A DNA stretch of 36,864 nucleotides from Lachnospiraceae bacterium (GTDB lineage Bacteria; Bacillota_A; Clostridia; Lachnospirales; Lachnospiraceae): assembly GCA_028694115.1 (NCBI GenBank), contig JAQUUB010000037.1:1-36864 (forward strand), read 5' to 3'. The position numbers and the translations under genes were made by a program. How positions within the stretch are numbered: position 1 is the stretch's first letter; each line of letters starts with the position of its first letter. Under the pieces are notes generated by a model. It was not told the DNA's origin, made no database searches, and worked only from the letters and a program-made list of their open reading frames with translations. Shown here in pieces: positions 1-8,594 of the stretch.

Positions 1-107
1 GAATCTGATAGAATAAAAATAGAGAATTTAGTACGAAAAATATAGTATTTAGTAATAGATTGGTTTTTATAGTGAGTTTTATATAAGACAGGAAGGAGCG
101 TATGAAA

Positions 108-614
108 ATGAAAAAAGTATTAATCGTAATTGATATGCAGAATGACTTTATTGACGGTTCTCTTGGAACAGCGGAGGCGGTAGCCATCGTTCCGAAAGTG
201 GTGGAGAAAGTACAGCAGGCAAAAGCGGAGGGAATCCATATTATTTTTACAAAAGATACCCATGAAGCTAACTATCTGGAAACCGCAGAGGGAAAGAAGC
301 TTCCCGTGGAGCATTGCATCAAACCACAAAAGGGATGGGAAATATGTGGACAACTTCTCCCGTTTGCTGACAAGATAGTGGAAAAGAAGACCTTTGGAAG
401 TGTGGCGTTACCGGAACTTGTGAAAGCATATGACAGCATTGAGCTGGCAGGGCTCTGCACAGATATCTGTGTCATATCCAATGCATTGCTATTGAAAGCC
501 CATTTCCCTGAAAAAGAGATTCAGGTGGACAGTACCTGCTGCGCAGGCGTGACCCCCGAATCCCACCAAAATGCCCTGGAAGCCATGAAGATGTGCCAGA
601 TCGATATTAAATGA
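108..614 (+). CDS. Isochorismatase-family cysteine hydrolase (nicotinamidase-like)
   Basis: A small cytosolic hydrolase of the isochorismatase/nicotinamidase fold, which cleaves amides or enol ethers through a cysteine nucleophile. Numbering from the upstream ATG at 102, the protein shows the opening VIDMQNDF with Asp11, a Lys95-x-x-Phe motif, and GLCTDICVISNA with Cys123, the expected Asp-Lys-Cys triad. The length of about 170 residues is normal. Two ATGs lie close together, at 102 and 108. The ribosome site GGAAGGAG (91-98) is only 3 bases from the first and 9 from the second, so 108 is preferred. The gene stands alone; the next gene is convergent. Nicotinamide, pyrazinamide-like and other small substrates are all possible, and the sequence does not decide between them. 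Confidence 0.85.
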   Translation: MKKVLIVIDMQNDFIDGSLGTAEAVAIVPKVVEKVQQAKAEGIHIIFTKDTHEANYLETAEGKKLPVEHCIKPQKGWEICGQLLPFADKIVEKKTFGSVALPELVKAYDSIELAGLCTDICVISNALLLKAHFPEKEIQVDSTCCAGVTPESHQNALEAMKMCQIDIK

Positions 615-721
615 GTAAGGCGAAGGTAAATGCAGGATTTTGGAATTTTTATTACTATTAGAATAATACTGAAATAATACGAAATCCGGTTTTGAAATCT
701 CCCTTTGTGAGTTGGGATTTA

Positions 722-2278
722 CTACCACACCTTTGTAGTCCACTGGGTGCAATCCCATATGTCTGTGGCCAGACCTTCGTAGAACTCCGGTTCATGGCAG
801 ACCATGAGGATGCTGCCCTTATATTCCTGTAAGGCGCGTCGTAATTCGTCCTTTGCATCCACGTCCAGGTGGTTGGTAGGCTCATCCAGCAGGAGGATAT
901 TGGTCTCGCGGTTGATGAGTTTGCAGAGTCTTACTTTTGCCTGTTCACCGCCGCTGAGGACGCGCACCAGACTTTCGATGTGCTTGGTGGTCAGTCCGCA
1001 TTTTGCCAGAGCAGAGCGCACTTCGTATTGGGAAAAGGAAGGGAACTCACTCCAGATCTCCTCGATACAGGTGGTCTTTACGGACTGATCCATCTCCTGC
1101 TCAAAGTAGCCGATGCTGAGATAGTCACCCAGTTCCACAGAGCCGGACAGTGGCTTGATAAGCCCCAGGATACTTTTCAGCAAAGTGGTCTTTCCGATAC
1201 CGTTGGCACCGATGAGGGCGATTTTCTGTCCGCGTTCCATCTCCAGGTTGAGGGGGGAGGACAAAGGTTCATTATAGCCGATGACCAGATCCCTTGTCTG
1301 GAAAATATAGCGGCCAGGTGTTCTTGCCACCCTAAAGTCGAATTCCGGCTTTGGTTTCTCCCCGGCCAGTTCGATCACATCCATTTTATCCAGTTTTTTC
1401 TGACGGGACATCGCCATGTTTCTGGTGGCGACCCGGGCTTTATTTCTGGCTACAAAGTCTTTCAGATCGGAGATTTCCTTCTGTTGTTTATTAAAGGCGG
1501 CCTCCAACTGAGACTTTTTCATAGCGTATACTTCCTGGAACTTATCATAATCCCCCACGTAACGGTTCAATTGCTGATTATCCATGTGATAGATGAGGTT
1601 TACCACGCTGTTCAGGAATGGAATATCATGGGAAATTAAGATAAACGCATTCTCATATTCATTCAGGTACCGTTTCAGCCACTCGATGTGCTCCACATCC
1701 AGGTAATTGGTAGGCTCATCCAGCAGTAAGATATCCGGCTTTTCCAGTAACAGTTTGCCCAGCAGTACCTTGGTACGCTGTCCACCGCTGAGGTCGGTCA
1801 CATCTTTATCCAGTCCAATATCGGAAAGTCCCAGTGCACGTCCGATTTCTTCCACCTTGGAATCGATCATATAGAAATCATGAACGGTGAGCAGATCCTG
1901 TATGGTTCCCAGCTCTTCCATGAGAAGCTCCATCTCATCGGGGTCAGCATCCCCTAATTTGTCACAGATCTCATTCATGCGAGATTCCATGTCATATAGG
2001 AAATCAAAGGCGGAGGATAAGACATGACGAATGGACATACCTTTCTCCAGTGCAGTGTGCTGATCCAGGTAGCCCACCCGGACATTTTTGGACCATTCCA
2101 CATTTCCCTCATCAGGCATTAACTTTCCCGTAATAATATTCATAAAGGTAGATTTACCTTCTCCATTGGCACCGATCAATCCGATGTGTTCCCCTTTTAA
2201 CAGGCGGAAGGACACATCCTTAAATATAGCTCTGTCCCCAAAGCCATGGGATAAATTCTCAACATTTAAAATACTCAT
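722..2278 (-). CDS. ABC-F family ATP-binding protein (YbiT-like)
   Basis: A soluble protein of two fused ABC ATPase domains with no membrane segment, which is the ABC-F architecture. ABC-F proteins act on the ribosome, as translation factors or in antibiotic protection, and do not transport. Walker A motifs are GANGEGKST (residues 36-44) and GANGIGKTT (357-365). Signatures are LSGGQRTK (from 163) and LSGGEQAK (around 442). Both Walker B motifs read LLLDEPTN-LD. A charged linker with several Arg and Lys residues (about 250-300) sits between the domains, as expected for the P-site tRNA interaction motif. The length of 518 residues fits a housekeeping YbiT/YdiF-like member. A ribosome site AAAGGA precedes the ATG at 2278. 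A resistance role cannot be excluded from sequence alone. Confidence 0.92.
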   Translation of the reverse strand: MSILNVENLSHGFGDRAIFKDVSFRLLKGEHIGLIGANGEGKSTFMNIITGKLMPDEGNVEWSKNVRVGYLDQHTALEKGMSIRHVLSSAFDFLYDMESRMNEICDKLGDADPDEMELLMEELGTIQDLLTVHDFYMIDSKVEEIGRALGLSDIGLDKDVTDLSGGQRTKVLLGKLLLEKPDILLLDEPTNYLDVEHIEWLKRYLNEYENAFILISHDIPFLNSVVNLIYHMDNQQLNRYVGDYDKFQEVYAMKKSQLEAAFNKQQKEISDLKDFVARNKARVATRNMAMSRQKKLDKMDVIELAGEKPKPEFDFRVARTPGRYIFQTRDLVIGYNEPLSSPLNLEMERGQKIALIGANGIGKTTLLKSILGLIKPLSGSVELGDYLSIGYFEQEMDQSVKTTCIEEIWSEFPSFSQYEVRSALAKCGLTTKHIESLVRVLSGGEQAKVRLCKLINRETNILLLDEPTNHLDVDAKDELRRALQEYKGSILMVCHEPEFYEGLATDIWDCTQWTTKVW

Positions 2279-2490
2279 AGCAATCCTTTCTTATTGATAC
2301 CCTTCAGATACATCATAAGTCAAGCACATCAAATAATCAGATGTGTAATCGAAACACGTGAAGTATATCATATAGAAGAAAGTCTCGTCCATGATTTCTG
2401 AAAGATTTCCCGTAAATTAAGGATAATTAAGGACAAAGTGCGAAAGAACAGGATTCATAGAAGTTCTAAAGGCAGTTACAGCCCCTTACG

Positions 2491-3633
2491 TCAGGAAGAG
2501 AACCGGAACTGGAAGCGAATGGATCTGTGAAAAGGATTTTCCGGTGTGGTGAGGTGATAGGGGGCGACGGTGGGCAGTTCCTGCGCCTCCAGTGCGATCC
2601 CACAGTTAGGGACGGATAACTGTCCGTCTGATAAAGGCAGCCCGGAGGGGATGAAGCCGCCGGAGTACACCACCACCCCGGGTGCATCTGTGGACAATTG
2701 CATGGAGATATCCCCGTCAGAAGTGGAAAGTGTGTATTGATTGGATAGATGGGAGTGGAAAACCCCTTCATTTTCCAGAGCAGAAGCAAAGGAAAATCCG
2801 TGGTTAAGCCCTTTGGAAATGAGAAGCTGATGTTTCATTTCTGTGACATTGCCAGTGGAAATCGTATTATTTTCAGTGAAAGCATCCTTCATAAGACATA
2901 TATCTCCAATTTCTTTTCCTTTTCGAAAATCAAAGTAATCTTCAGAATCCCTATAGAAGTATCTGAGAAATAAAGGTAAATGATCCTCTCCGTTGACGCA
3001 GACCTGGTCTGCATCTATGCACAGTCTTTGAGAAAGTGCCTTATGGGGATCACCGGTAAGATTCCAATAGGTATGATTGGTAAGATTTACATAAGTATCC
3101 CGATCAGTGGTCACATGATAATCCATGGCAAGGCAATTGTCATTGGACAGAGTATAACGCACCTGATAGTGGCGATTACCGGGCCATCCGTCCACACCAT
3201 CTGCCTGAAAAGTTTCCAAAGTAACAGAGCAGATATCCTGGGAGGAAGTCATCTCCAGGATATGCCAGTTGGACTTGCTGATATTCTGATAGCCTCCATG
3301 GAGAGAATACGTTCCTTCATTATGAGAAAGGGCGAGAGGAGAACGGTCTATTTCTATAGAAGTATCTGACACCCGTCCTGCATTTGGTCCAATGGTCATC
3401 CCCGCATATTCCTGACAGGCTTCATAGGCATGCAGGTCAGCAAAGCTTAGATTCAATATTTTTTCCCTGTGGTCATCCCCATCCGCGCTGGGATCCATGT
3501 CATTGGACAGAGCAACTTTTTGAATACAGGCACCCAGTGTCAGCAGATCCACCCAGAGCCTGTCGTTATTCATGTGAATTTTGTATACATCATTGGTAAA
3601 AGCAGTTGATAATTTTGTTTTATAAATGTTCAT
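2491..3633 (-). CDS. galM: Aldose 1-epimerase (galactose mutarotase family)
   Basis: Interconverts alpha and beta anomers of aldoses such as galactose, glucose or arabinose. Family marks are NAGRVS (around 85-89), SLHGG with His112, TNHTYWN with His187 (the second catalytic His) and GIALEAQELP near residue 350, which carries the catalytic Glu. The length of 380 is slightly above the usual 340-350, because of inserts around residues 45-55 and 210-250. The ATG at 3633 has AAAGGAG upstream at a rather long spacing of about 13 bases. It is divergent from the sugar importer operon that starts at 3844, which suggests that it handles the anomer of the imported sugar. No copy of the importer's operator-like motif was seen reading toward this gene. 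Confidence 0.9.
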   Translation of the reverse strand: MNIYKTKLSTAFTNDVYKIHMNNDRLWVDLLTLGACIQKVALSNDMDPSADGDDHREKILNLSFADLHAYEACQEYAGMTIGPNAGRVSDTSIEIDRSPLALSHNEGTYSLHGGYQNISKSNWHILEMTSSQDICSVTLETFQADGVDGWPGNRHYQVRYTLSNDNCLAMDYHVTTDRDTYVNLTNHTYWNLTGDPHKALSQRLCIDADQVCVNGEDHLPLFLRYFYRDSEDYFDFRKGKEIGDICLMKDAFTENNTISTGNVTEMKHQLLISKGLNHGFSFASALENEGVFHSHLSNQYTLSTSDGDISMQLSTDAPGVVVYSGGFIPSGLPLSDGQLSVPNCGIALEAQELPTVAPYHLTTPENPFHRSIRFQFRFSS

Positions 3634-3712
3634 ATTGTATAGATTGCTCCTTTTCTGATAAAGACAGTATATAAAAAATGACTATAAAAAGAAACATATG
3701 TGAGCATATAAT

Positions 3713-3738
3713 AGCAATTTTTACAAACGACTAAGCAA
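3713..3738 (+). promoter_or_regulatory. Candidate AraC-regulator operator, site 1
   Basis: AGCAATTTTTACAAACGA, three variable bases, then AGCAA. The same arrangement recurs at 8480-8505 with a single C/T change outside the variable triplet. The half-elements AGCAA...AGCAA are a direct repeat 21 bases apart (two helical turns), typical for AraC-family activators. It lies just upstream of where the -35 box of the importer promoter would be. Confidence 0.65.
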
Positions 3739-3770
3739 ATAAAAATAATGAGCTTTTGAAAAAGGGTCGT

Positions 3771-3776
3771 TATAAT
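3771..3776 (+). promoter_or_regulatory. -10 box of the sugar importer operon
   Basis: TATAAT, 58 bases downstream of the start of the operator-like motif. No good -35 box is present at the proper distance, which fits a promoter that needs an activator. A weak cre-like sequence (ACAAAACGTTATTT, 3790-3803) follows it and could add catabolite repression; this part is speculative. Confidence 0.5.
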
Positions 3777-3843
3777 AAAAACAGTTAAAACAAAACGTTA
3801 TTTGAGTTATGGACTGATGTTCAAGAATACTGGAGGAAGATAA

Positions 3844-5349
3844 ATGGGAAATGTATTAGAGTTTCAGGGAATTTCCAAATATTTTCCAGGGGTAAAGGCA
3901 TTGGATAACATATCCTTTAAGGCAAATGCCGGCGAGGTTCTTGCTTTTCTCGGTGAAAACGGTGCAGGAAAATCAACACTTTTAAAGACACTGAATGGTG
4001 ATTACCAGCCAACCTCTGGAAAATATTTATTGAATGGTGAAGAAAAACATTTTAGTTCTCCTCACGAAGCAATTGAGGAAGGAATATCCGTCATCTATCA
4101 GGAGAGACAGATTCTGCTGGAGTTGTCAGTTGCAGAGAACATCTATCTTGGCAGGATGCCGGCGAACCGTTTCGGTGTCATCGATATCAAAAAGGCAAAT
4201 GAAAAGGCACAGAAAATCATAGAAGATTTCGGATTGCCCATTGAGCCAACGGATAAGGTAAAAGATCTATCCATCGCCTATCAGCAGATGGTGGAGATCA
4301 TGAAAGCATATTCCAGAGAAAATCTGAAAGTCATCTGCTTTGATGAACCTACCGCTTCTCTTTCCGATTCAGAGATCGAGGCACTGTTTAAGATCATAGC
4401 AAAGCTGAAGGCGGAGCAGAAGATCATTATCTATGTATCTCACAGAATGGATGAGATACAGGCTATCACAGATAAAGTAGCAATTTTTAAGGATGGACGG
4501 TATGTAGACACCGTAGTGACAGGCGAGATCGCAGAAGCCGATATGATCAAGATGATGGTGGGAAGAGATCTGGGGGATATTTACAACAGTCTGGATCGTG
4601 ATAAAAAGATAGGAGATGTGCTGCTGGAGGTAAAGGATGTATCCAGTGACTATGTAAAGAAAAATTCCTTCATTCTCCACAAAGGAGAAGTACTGGGATT
4701 CTCGGGTCTGGTGGGAGCCGGCAGAACAGAGCTCATGAGAGCCATCATCGGCGCAGATACCATGAGAACAGGAGAGGTTTTCCTGGAGGGAAAGAAGATT
4801 CATTGCAGAGATCCCCACGAAGCCATGGAGCAGGGAATCGTACTGGTGCCGGAGGACAGAAAGCTACAGGGTATCCTGGCAAATTTAAGTGTGGCAGAGA
4901 ACATTAACATCTCCATGCTGGATCAGAATTCAAATAAACTTGGCATTGTGAGCAGGACGAAAGAGGAGCAGGTAGCGAAGGAAGCAATCAGGAATTTCCG
5001 TATCAAGACTCCTTCACCGGACAAGAAGATCGTAGAGCTATCCGGAGGTAATCAGCAGAAATGCATCGTGGCAAGATGGCTCACTACCAACCCAAAGGTT
5101 CTCATCATGGACGAACCGACCAAAGGAATCGATGTGGGTGCAAAATCTGAGTTTTATCAAATGATCTGCAATTTCGCAAAACAGGGAATGGGCGTTATCC
5201 TGATCACTTCGGAACTTCCGGAAGTCATCGGTCTTTCAGACAGGATCATCGTCATGAAGGGACTTGAAAAGAGCGGAGAATTAACAAGAGAAGAAGCCAC
5301 AGAGAGCAGACTGTTAAGTCTTGGAATGATAGGGGAGGTAAAGGAATAA
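3844..5349 (+). CDS. Sugar ABC importer, duplicated ATPase (AraG/MglA/RbsA type)
   Basis: Cytosolic ATPase that powers a monosaccharide importer; two ABC domains are fused in 501 residues, the normal size. Domain 1 has GENGAGKST (around 38), LSIAYQQMVEI and FDEPTASL. Domain 2 has the degenerate Walker A GLVGAGRTEL characteristic of this family, then LSGGNQQK and MDEPTKGIDVG. The start follows a TGGAGGA ribosome site (3831-3837). Its stop codon overlaps the permease start by one base (TAATG), so the two are translationally coupled. With the AraF-like binding protein downstream, an L-arabinose-type pentose or galactose substrate is most likely. An AraC-type operator candidate lies about 100 bases upstream. 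Confidence 0.93.
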   Translation: MGNVLEFQGISKYFPGVKALDNISFKANAGEVLAFLGENGAGKSTLLKTLNGDYQPTSGKYLLNGEEKHFSSPHEAIEEGISVIYQERQILLELSVAENIYLGRMPANRFGVIDIKKANEKAQKIIEDFGLPIEPTDKVKDLSIAYQQMVEIMKAYSRENLKVICFDEPTASLSDSEIEALFKIIAKLKAEQKIIIYVSHRMDEIQAITDKVAIFKDGRYVDTVVTGEIAEADMIKMMVGRDLGDIYNSLDRDKKIGDVLLEVKDVSSDYVKKNSFILHKGEVLGFSGLVGAGRTELMRAIIGADTMRTGEVFLEGKKIHCRDPHEAMEQGIVLVPEDRKLQGILANLSVAENINISMLDQNSNKLGIVSRTKEEQVAKEAIRNFRIKTPSPDKKIVELSGGNQQKCIVARWLTTNPKVLIMDEPTKGIDVGAKSEFYQMICNFAKQGMGVILITSELPEVIGLSDRIIVMKGLEKSGELTREEATESRLLSLGMIGEVKE

Positions 5350-6335
5350 TGAAAGCAAAGAAGGGAATTAACAAATATATCAGTGGAGATAAGCTGGTAT
5401 TACTGGCAGCCGTTATCGCAGTATTTGCATTATTCACAGCATTAAATAAGAACTTTTTATCCATTACAAATATCGTAAATATTCTGGTGGCAGCATCACT
5501 GGTAGGTCTGGTAGCAATCGGACATACCTACCTCATCATCGCCGCGCAGAATGATTTGAGTCCAGGTTCTCTGGCAGCATTTTCTGGTGTATTGGCAGCC
5601 CTGCTGGTAAGCCTCGGAGTACCATTCTTCGCATCTGTGATCATCACCGTTATCTGTGGAGCACTTATCGGCGTATTCAATGCCTTTATGGTAAATAAGA
5701 TTCATCTGGATGCATTTATCGCAACCCTTGTAACCCAGTCTGTTATCAGAGGATTTGCATATATTATCTGCGGTGGAAAACCAATCTCCATCAGTGATAA
5801 GACATTCATTGCCTTGGGAAAAGCCAGATTTGCAGGAATTCCTGTATCTGTATGGATCATGATTATCTGCATTATTATCTTTGGATTTATCCTTTCCAAG
5901 ACTAAATTCGGCAGAAGCATCTATGCCATCGGCGGAAATGCGGATGCTGCAAGACTGGCAGGATTGAATCCCAGGAAACTGATCCTGACCTGCTACATTA
6001 TGATGGGCATTCTTTGCTCTATCGGCGGTATCATTTTCGCCGCACGTATGAATTCCGGACAGCCCGCAGCGAATGTCAACCTGGAGTTCGACTCCATCAC
6101 CGCTGTTATCCTGGGAGGTGTCTCCTTCGTGGGTGGTGTGGGTGATATGGGAGGTACGATCTTAGGTATCATCCTGATACAGGCATTTAACACAGGACTT
6201 ACCATGGTCAATGTACCATCTTTCTGGCAATACGTGGCAAAAGGCGGTCTGTTACTCTTCGCATTGACTACAGACTATATCAGAAAACAGAAGAGAGAGA
6301 AAGATCTGTTAGCAGCATCCATGAAAAATGCATAA
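5349..6335 (+). CDS. Sugar ABC importer, permease (AraH/RbsC type)
   Basis: Integral membrane permease of the BPD_transp_2 family that forms the channel of the monosaccharide importer. The 328 residues hold roughly eight to ten hydrophobic segments. Typical family stretches are GHTYLIIAAQNDLSPGS, GGNADAARLAGLNPRK (the loop contacting the ATPase) and ITAVILGGVSFVGGVGDMGGT. It overlaps the ATPase gene by one base. After its stop comes a short hairpin and then the binding-protein gene, the usual place for a differential-expression element. Substrate is inferred from the binding protein only. Confidence 0.92.
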   Translation: MKAKKGINKYISGDKLVLLAAVIAVFALFTALNKNFLSITNIVNILVAASLVGLVAIGHTYLIIAAQNDLSPGSLAAFSGVLAALLVSLGVPFFASVIITVICGALIGVFNAFMVNKIHLDAFIATLVTQSVIRGFAYIICGGKPISISDKTFIALGKARFAGIPVSVWIMIICIIIFGFILSKTKFGRSIYAIGGNADAARLAGLNPRKLILTCYIMMGILCSIGGIIFAARMNSGQPAANVNLEFDSITAVILGGVSFVGGVGDMGGTILGIILIQAFNTGLTMVNVPSFWQYVAKGGLLLFALTTDYIRKQKREKDLLAASMKNA

Positions 6336-6358
6336 CTACATAACCAAAAAGGTAGTAC

Positions 6359-6377
6359 CACACGGCATGTCCGTGTG
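6359..6377 (+). other. Intergenic hairpin between permease and binding protein
   Basis: CACACGG, loop CATGT, CCGTGTG: a perfect 7-bp stem without a T-run. Such hairpins in importer operons often protect the highly expressed binding-protein mRNA from 3' decay, but that role is inferred here. Confidence 0.5.
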
Positions 6378-6419
6378 TAGAAATAAGAAACCAATAATCT
6401 TATACAAGGAGGAAACAAC

Positions 6420-7511
6420 ATGAAAAAGGGACTGGCAGTATTATTGACGACCGCTATGATAGCAGGTCTTACAGGATGCGGAAGCGCAGCAACAGAAGCA
6501 CCAGCGGAGGCACCGGCAGAGACAACGGCAGCAGAAGCACCAGCAGCAGACGCTGCAGCGGAGACTACGGAAACAGCAGAAGCACCGGCAGCATCCGGCG
6601 AAGCAGGAGTAATCTATGGTATTTACAAAGCAGGTGATCAGACATGGTTCATCGATGAAGGCGCAGCAGCACAGGCAGCAGTAGAGGCAAAGGGTGATAC
6701 ATTCACTTTCGTAGATGCAAAGATGAGCCCGGAAGAGTACTTAAAAGCAATTGATAATGCCATCGCAAATAATGCGAAAGGTATCGTAACCTGTATCCCC
6801 GACCAGACCATGAGTCAGGCAGTGGTAGACAAATGTAAAGAAGCAGGCATTCCAATCGTGGCAGCAGATGATGGACTGCAGACAGAGGACGGCACAAAGA
6901 TTGCTCCCTGGGTAGGAATCAATGCTTATGTAATCGGTCAGGCAAACGGTGACTGGTTAGTACAGTACGCAAAAGATAATAACCTGGTAGATGATGAAGA
7001 ATGTGGACTTTTGCTCCTGACTATGGATACCGTATCCTCCTGTGTACCTCGTGCAGAAGGTGAATATGATAACTTCACAGCAGGTCTTCCGGATTTCTCA
7101 GCAGACAGAATCTTCAAAGCTGACTATGATGGAACAACAGACAAAGGTAATACAGCTGCCGCAGCAGTATTTACCGCTCATCCTGAGATCAAGAAATGGC
7201 TTGTAACAGGTGCCAACGAAGAAGGAACCATCGGTGCATGCCGTGCTCTGGAATCCGCTGGTCTTGATGCAGATGCCTGTGTGGTAGGTCTTGGCGCTTA
7301 TATGGCAAAGGATGAATGGAATAATAAAGGCGCTGATGGAACCTGCATGAAAGCAGCAGCATATTTCTCATCTGATTCCGTAGGAACAGGATCTGTAGAA
7401 GTTCTTTATCAGATGATAGGTGGCGAGACTCCGGAACTGGAAACTGCCGTAGACGCAACTGTTGTTACACCGGATACATATAAAGATGTAATGGGAAAAG
7501 CTGCAGAATAA
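6420..7511 (+). CDS. Sugar-binding lipoprotein, AraF-like
   Basis: Extracellular solute-binding lipoprotein that delivers a monosaccharide to the importer. The N-terminus is a lipoprotein signal with lipobox LTGC (Cys around 20), then an Ala/Glu/Pro/Thr-rich tether to about residue 62. The mature domain resembles E. coli AraF closely in two blocks: AKGIVTCIPDQTMSQAVVDK...VAADDG (paired Asp that in AraF contact arabinose) and HPEIKKWLVTGANEEGTIGA (Asn equivalent to an AraF ligand residue). An AGGAGG ribosome site (6408-6413) precedes the ATG. L-arabinose is the best guess; D-galactose and D-fucose also bind AraF proteins. A strong terminator follows. Confidence 0.9.
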   Translation: MKKGLAVLLTTAMIAGLTGCGSAATEAPAEAPAETTAAEAPAADAAAETTETAEAPAASGEAGVIYGIYKAGDQTWFIDEGAAAQAAVEAKGDTFTFVDAKMSPEEYLKAIDNAIANNAKGIVTCIPDQTMSQAVVDKCKEAGIPIVAADDGLQTEDGTKIAPWVGINAYVIGQANGDWLVQYAKDNNLVDDEECGLLLLTMDTVSSCVPRAEGEYDNFTAGLPDFSADRIFKADYDGTTDKGNTAAAAVFTAHPEIKKWLVTGANEEGTIGACRALESAGLDADACVVGLGAYMAKDEWNNKGADGTCMKAAAYFSSDSVGTGSVEVLYQMIGGETPELETAVDATVVTPDTYKDVMGKAAE

Positions 7512-7521
7512 GTAAGATTAG

Positions 7522-7558
7522 AAAATCGCAGTGGCACATGTCACTGCGATTTTTTATA
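7522..7558 (+). terminator. Intrinsic terminator of the importer operon (bidirectional)
   Basis: A 12-bp perfect stem, AAAATCGCAGTG (7522-7533) with CACTGCGATTTT (7542-7553), followed by T residues. The A-run on its left lets it also serve the opposing AraC gene, which ends at 7554. Confidence 0.9.
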
Positions 7559-8408
7559 AAAATTTTGAAATTTCATTTCTATAGTCAGAGGGAGTGGCAC
7601 CTACTTTCTTCTTAAAGCTGGTGCAAAAAGAACTTTCATTGGAAAATCCGGTCTTAAAACAAATTTCTTTGATAGATTCATTGGTGGACTTTAAAAGGAA
7701 CTTTGCACTGTTGATTCGGGCAGTAATCACATATTCATGGGGCGTGAACCCAGTCTCTTTTTTGAAAAGACGTGTAAAGTGGAAGGGGCTCAGGGATACT
7801 TTGGAAGCCAGAAGCTCCAGGGGCAGTTCATCCGTGAGATGGTCATTGATATAATTTACCAGATCTTCCGTGACCTCGGTGGAAACAGTGTCCGCCCTGG
7901 TAGAGTCCTTCGTCACCAGTAATTCCGTCAGCATATTCGTGATCCAGTTATTGTACAGAGCTTCCTTGGCAGGGAGTTTGTCACGAAAAGAGCAGTACAA
8001 TTTATCCAGATATTTTGAAAAGCGATAGGTGGCTTTCAGATCAATGATGGGGGAACCTTTCCCGACGATCATTTCGTAGAAAACAGATGCAAGCGGACCA
8101 TCAAAATGAATCCATTCCGCATTATAACCAGTGGTAGTCTCATAGGCATGAGGAAGATAGCAGTTCAGGTAGACGATCTGTCCCTCGCGAACCTGGTAGG
8201 TCTGTCCGTTGGCAGTAACGGTACATTTTCCACCCTTTACCAGAAATAAAAGGTAGCTGTCAAAAGAGGAACGGGACAGGGTATAGCCTGGATCATAATA
8301 GAAATTACCCAGGAAAACAGGATAAAAATAAGCCTTCATCCCTTGAGAACTTGCTGTATAGATATAGTAGTCAGATTCTTTTCTAACGCCGCGCTCGGTA
8401 GAATGCAT
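7554..8408 (-). CDS. AraC-family transcriptional regulator with cupin sensor domain
   Basis: A 284-residue regulator. Residues about 30-150 form an AraC-binding cupin (VKGGKCTVTANGQTYQVREGQIVYLN...PHAYETT), the likely sugar sensor. Residues about 190-284 hold the double helix-turn-helix (LPLELLASKVSLSPFHFTRLFKKETGFTPHEYV and IKEICFKTGFSNESSFCTSFKKKVGATPSDYR). GGAGG sits 7 bases before the ATG. It lies between the importer operon and the DUF5107-TPR gene; both targets carry the same motif at the same distance from their -10 boxes, so it most likely activates both. The inducer is inferred to be the imported sugar. Confidence 0.9.
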   Translation of the reverse strand: MHSTERGVRKESDYYIYTASSQGMKAYFYPVFLGNFYYDPGYTLSRSSFDSYLLFLVKGGKCTVTANGQTYQVREGQIVYLNCYLPHAYETTTGYNAEWIHFDGPLASVFYEMIVGKGSPIIDLKATYRFSKYLDKLYCSFRDKLPAKEALYNNWITNMLTELLVTKDSTRADTVSTEVTEDLVNYINDHLTDELPLELLASKVSLSPFHFTRLFKKETGFTPHEYVITARINSAKFLLKSTNESIKEICFKTGFSNESSFCTSFKKKVGATPSDYRNEISKFL

Positions 8409-8479
8409 AGGGCTGCCTCCAATCTAGTCAGATACTTATTTATAGTATATATTTTTCTGTAAAAAAAGTAAACATAGAG

Positions 8480-8505
8480 AGCAATTTTTATAAACGAGAG
8501 AGCAA
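8480..8505 (+). promoter_or_regulatory. Candidate AraC-regulator operator, site 2
   Basis: AGCAATTTTTATAAACGA, three variable bases, then AGCAA: matches site 1 at 3713-3738 except for one base plus the triplet. It lies between the divergent AraC gene and the DUF5107-TPR gene, so it could also serve autoregulation. Confidence 0.65.
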
Positions 8506-8537
8506 CAACAAGTAATGAAAACATAGAAAATAATAGG

Positions 8538-8543
8538 TATATT
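8538..8543 (+). promoter_or_regulatory. -10 box of the DUF5107-TPR gene
   Basis: TATATT, placed exactly 58 bases after the start of operator site 2, the same spacing as in the importer promoter. No convincing -35 box is present. Confidence 0.45.
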
Positions 8544-8594
8544 TAATAATAGAGAGTAGCTAATAAATAACAATTTTTATTAAGGAGGTTAAAT

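Noticed and set aside
869..1639. Plus-strand frame of 256 codons opposite the ABC-F gene
   Set aside because: It is antisense to a clearly conserved gene and shows no family features or ribosome site.
3790..3803. Catabolite-responsive element downstream of the importer promoter
   Set aside because: Three of the defining positions mismatch the cre consensus; kept only as a remark.
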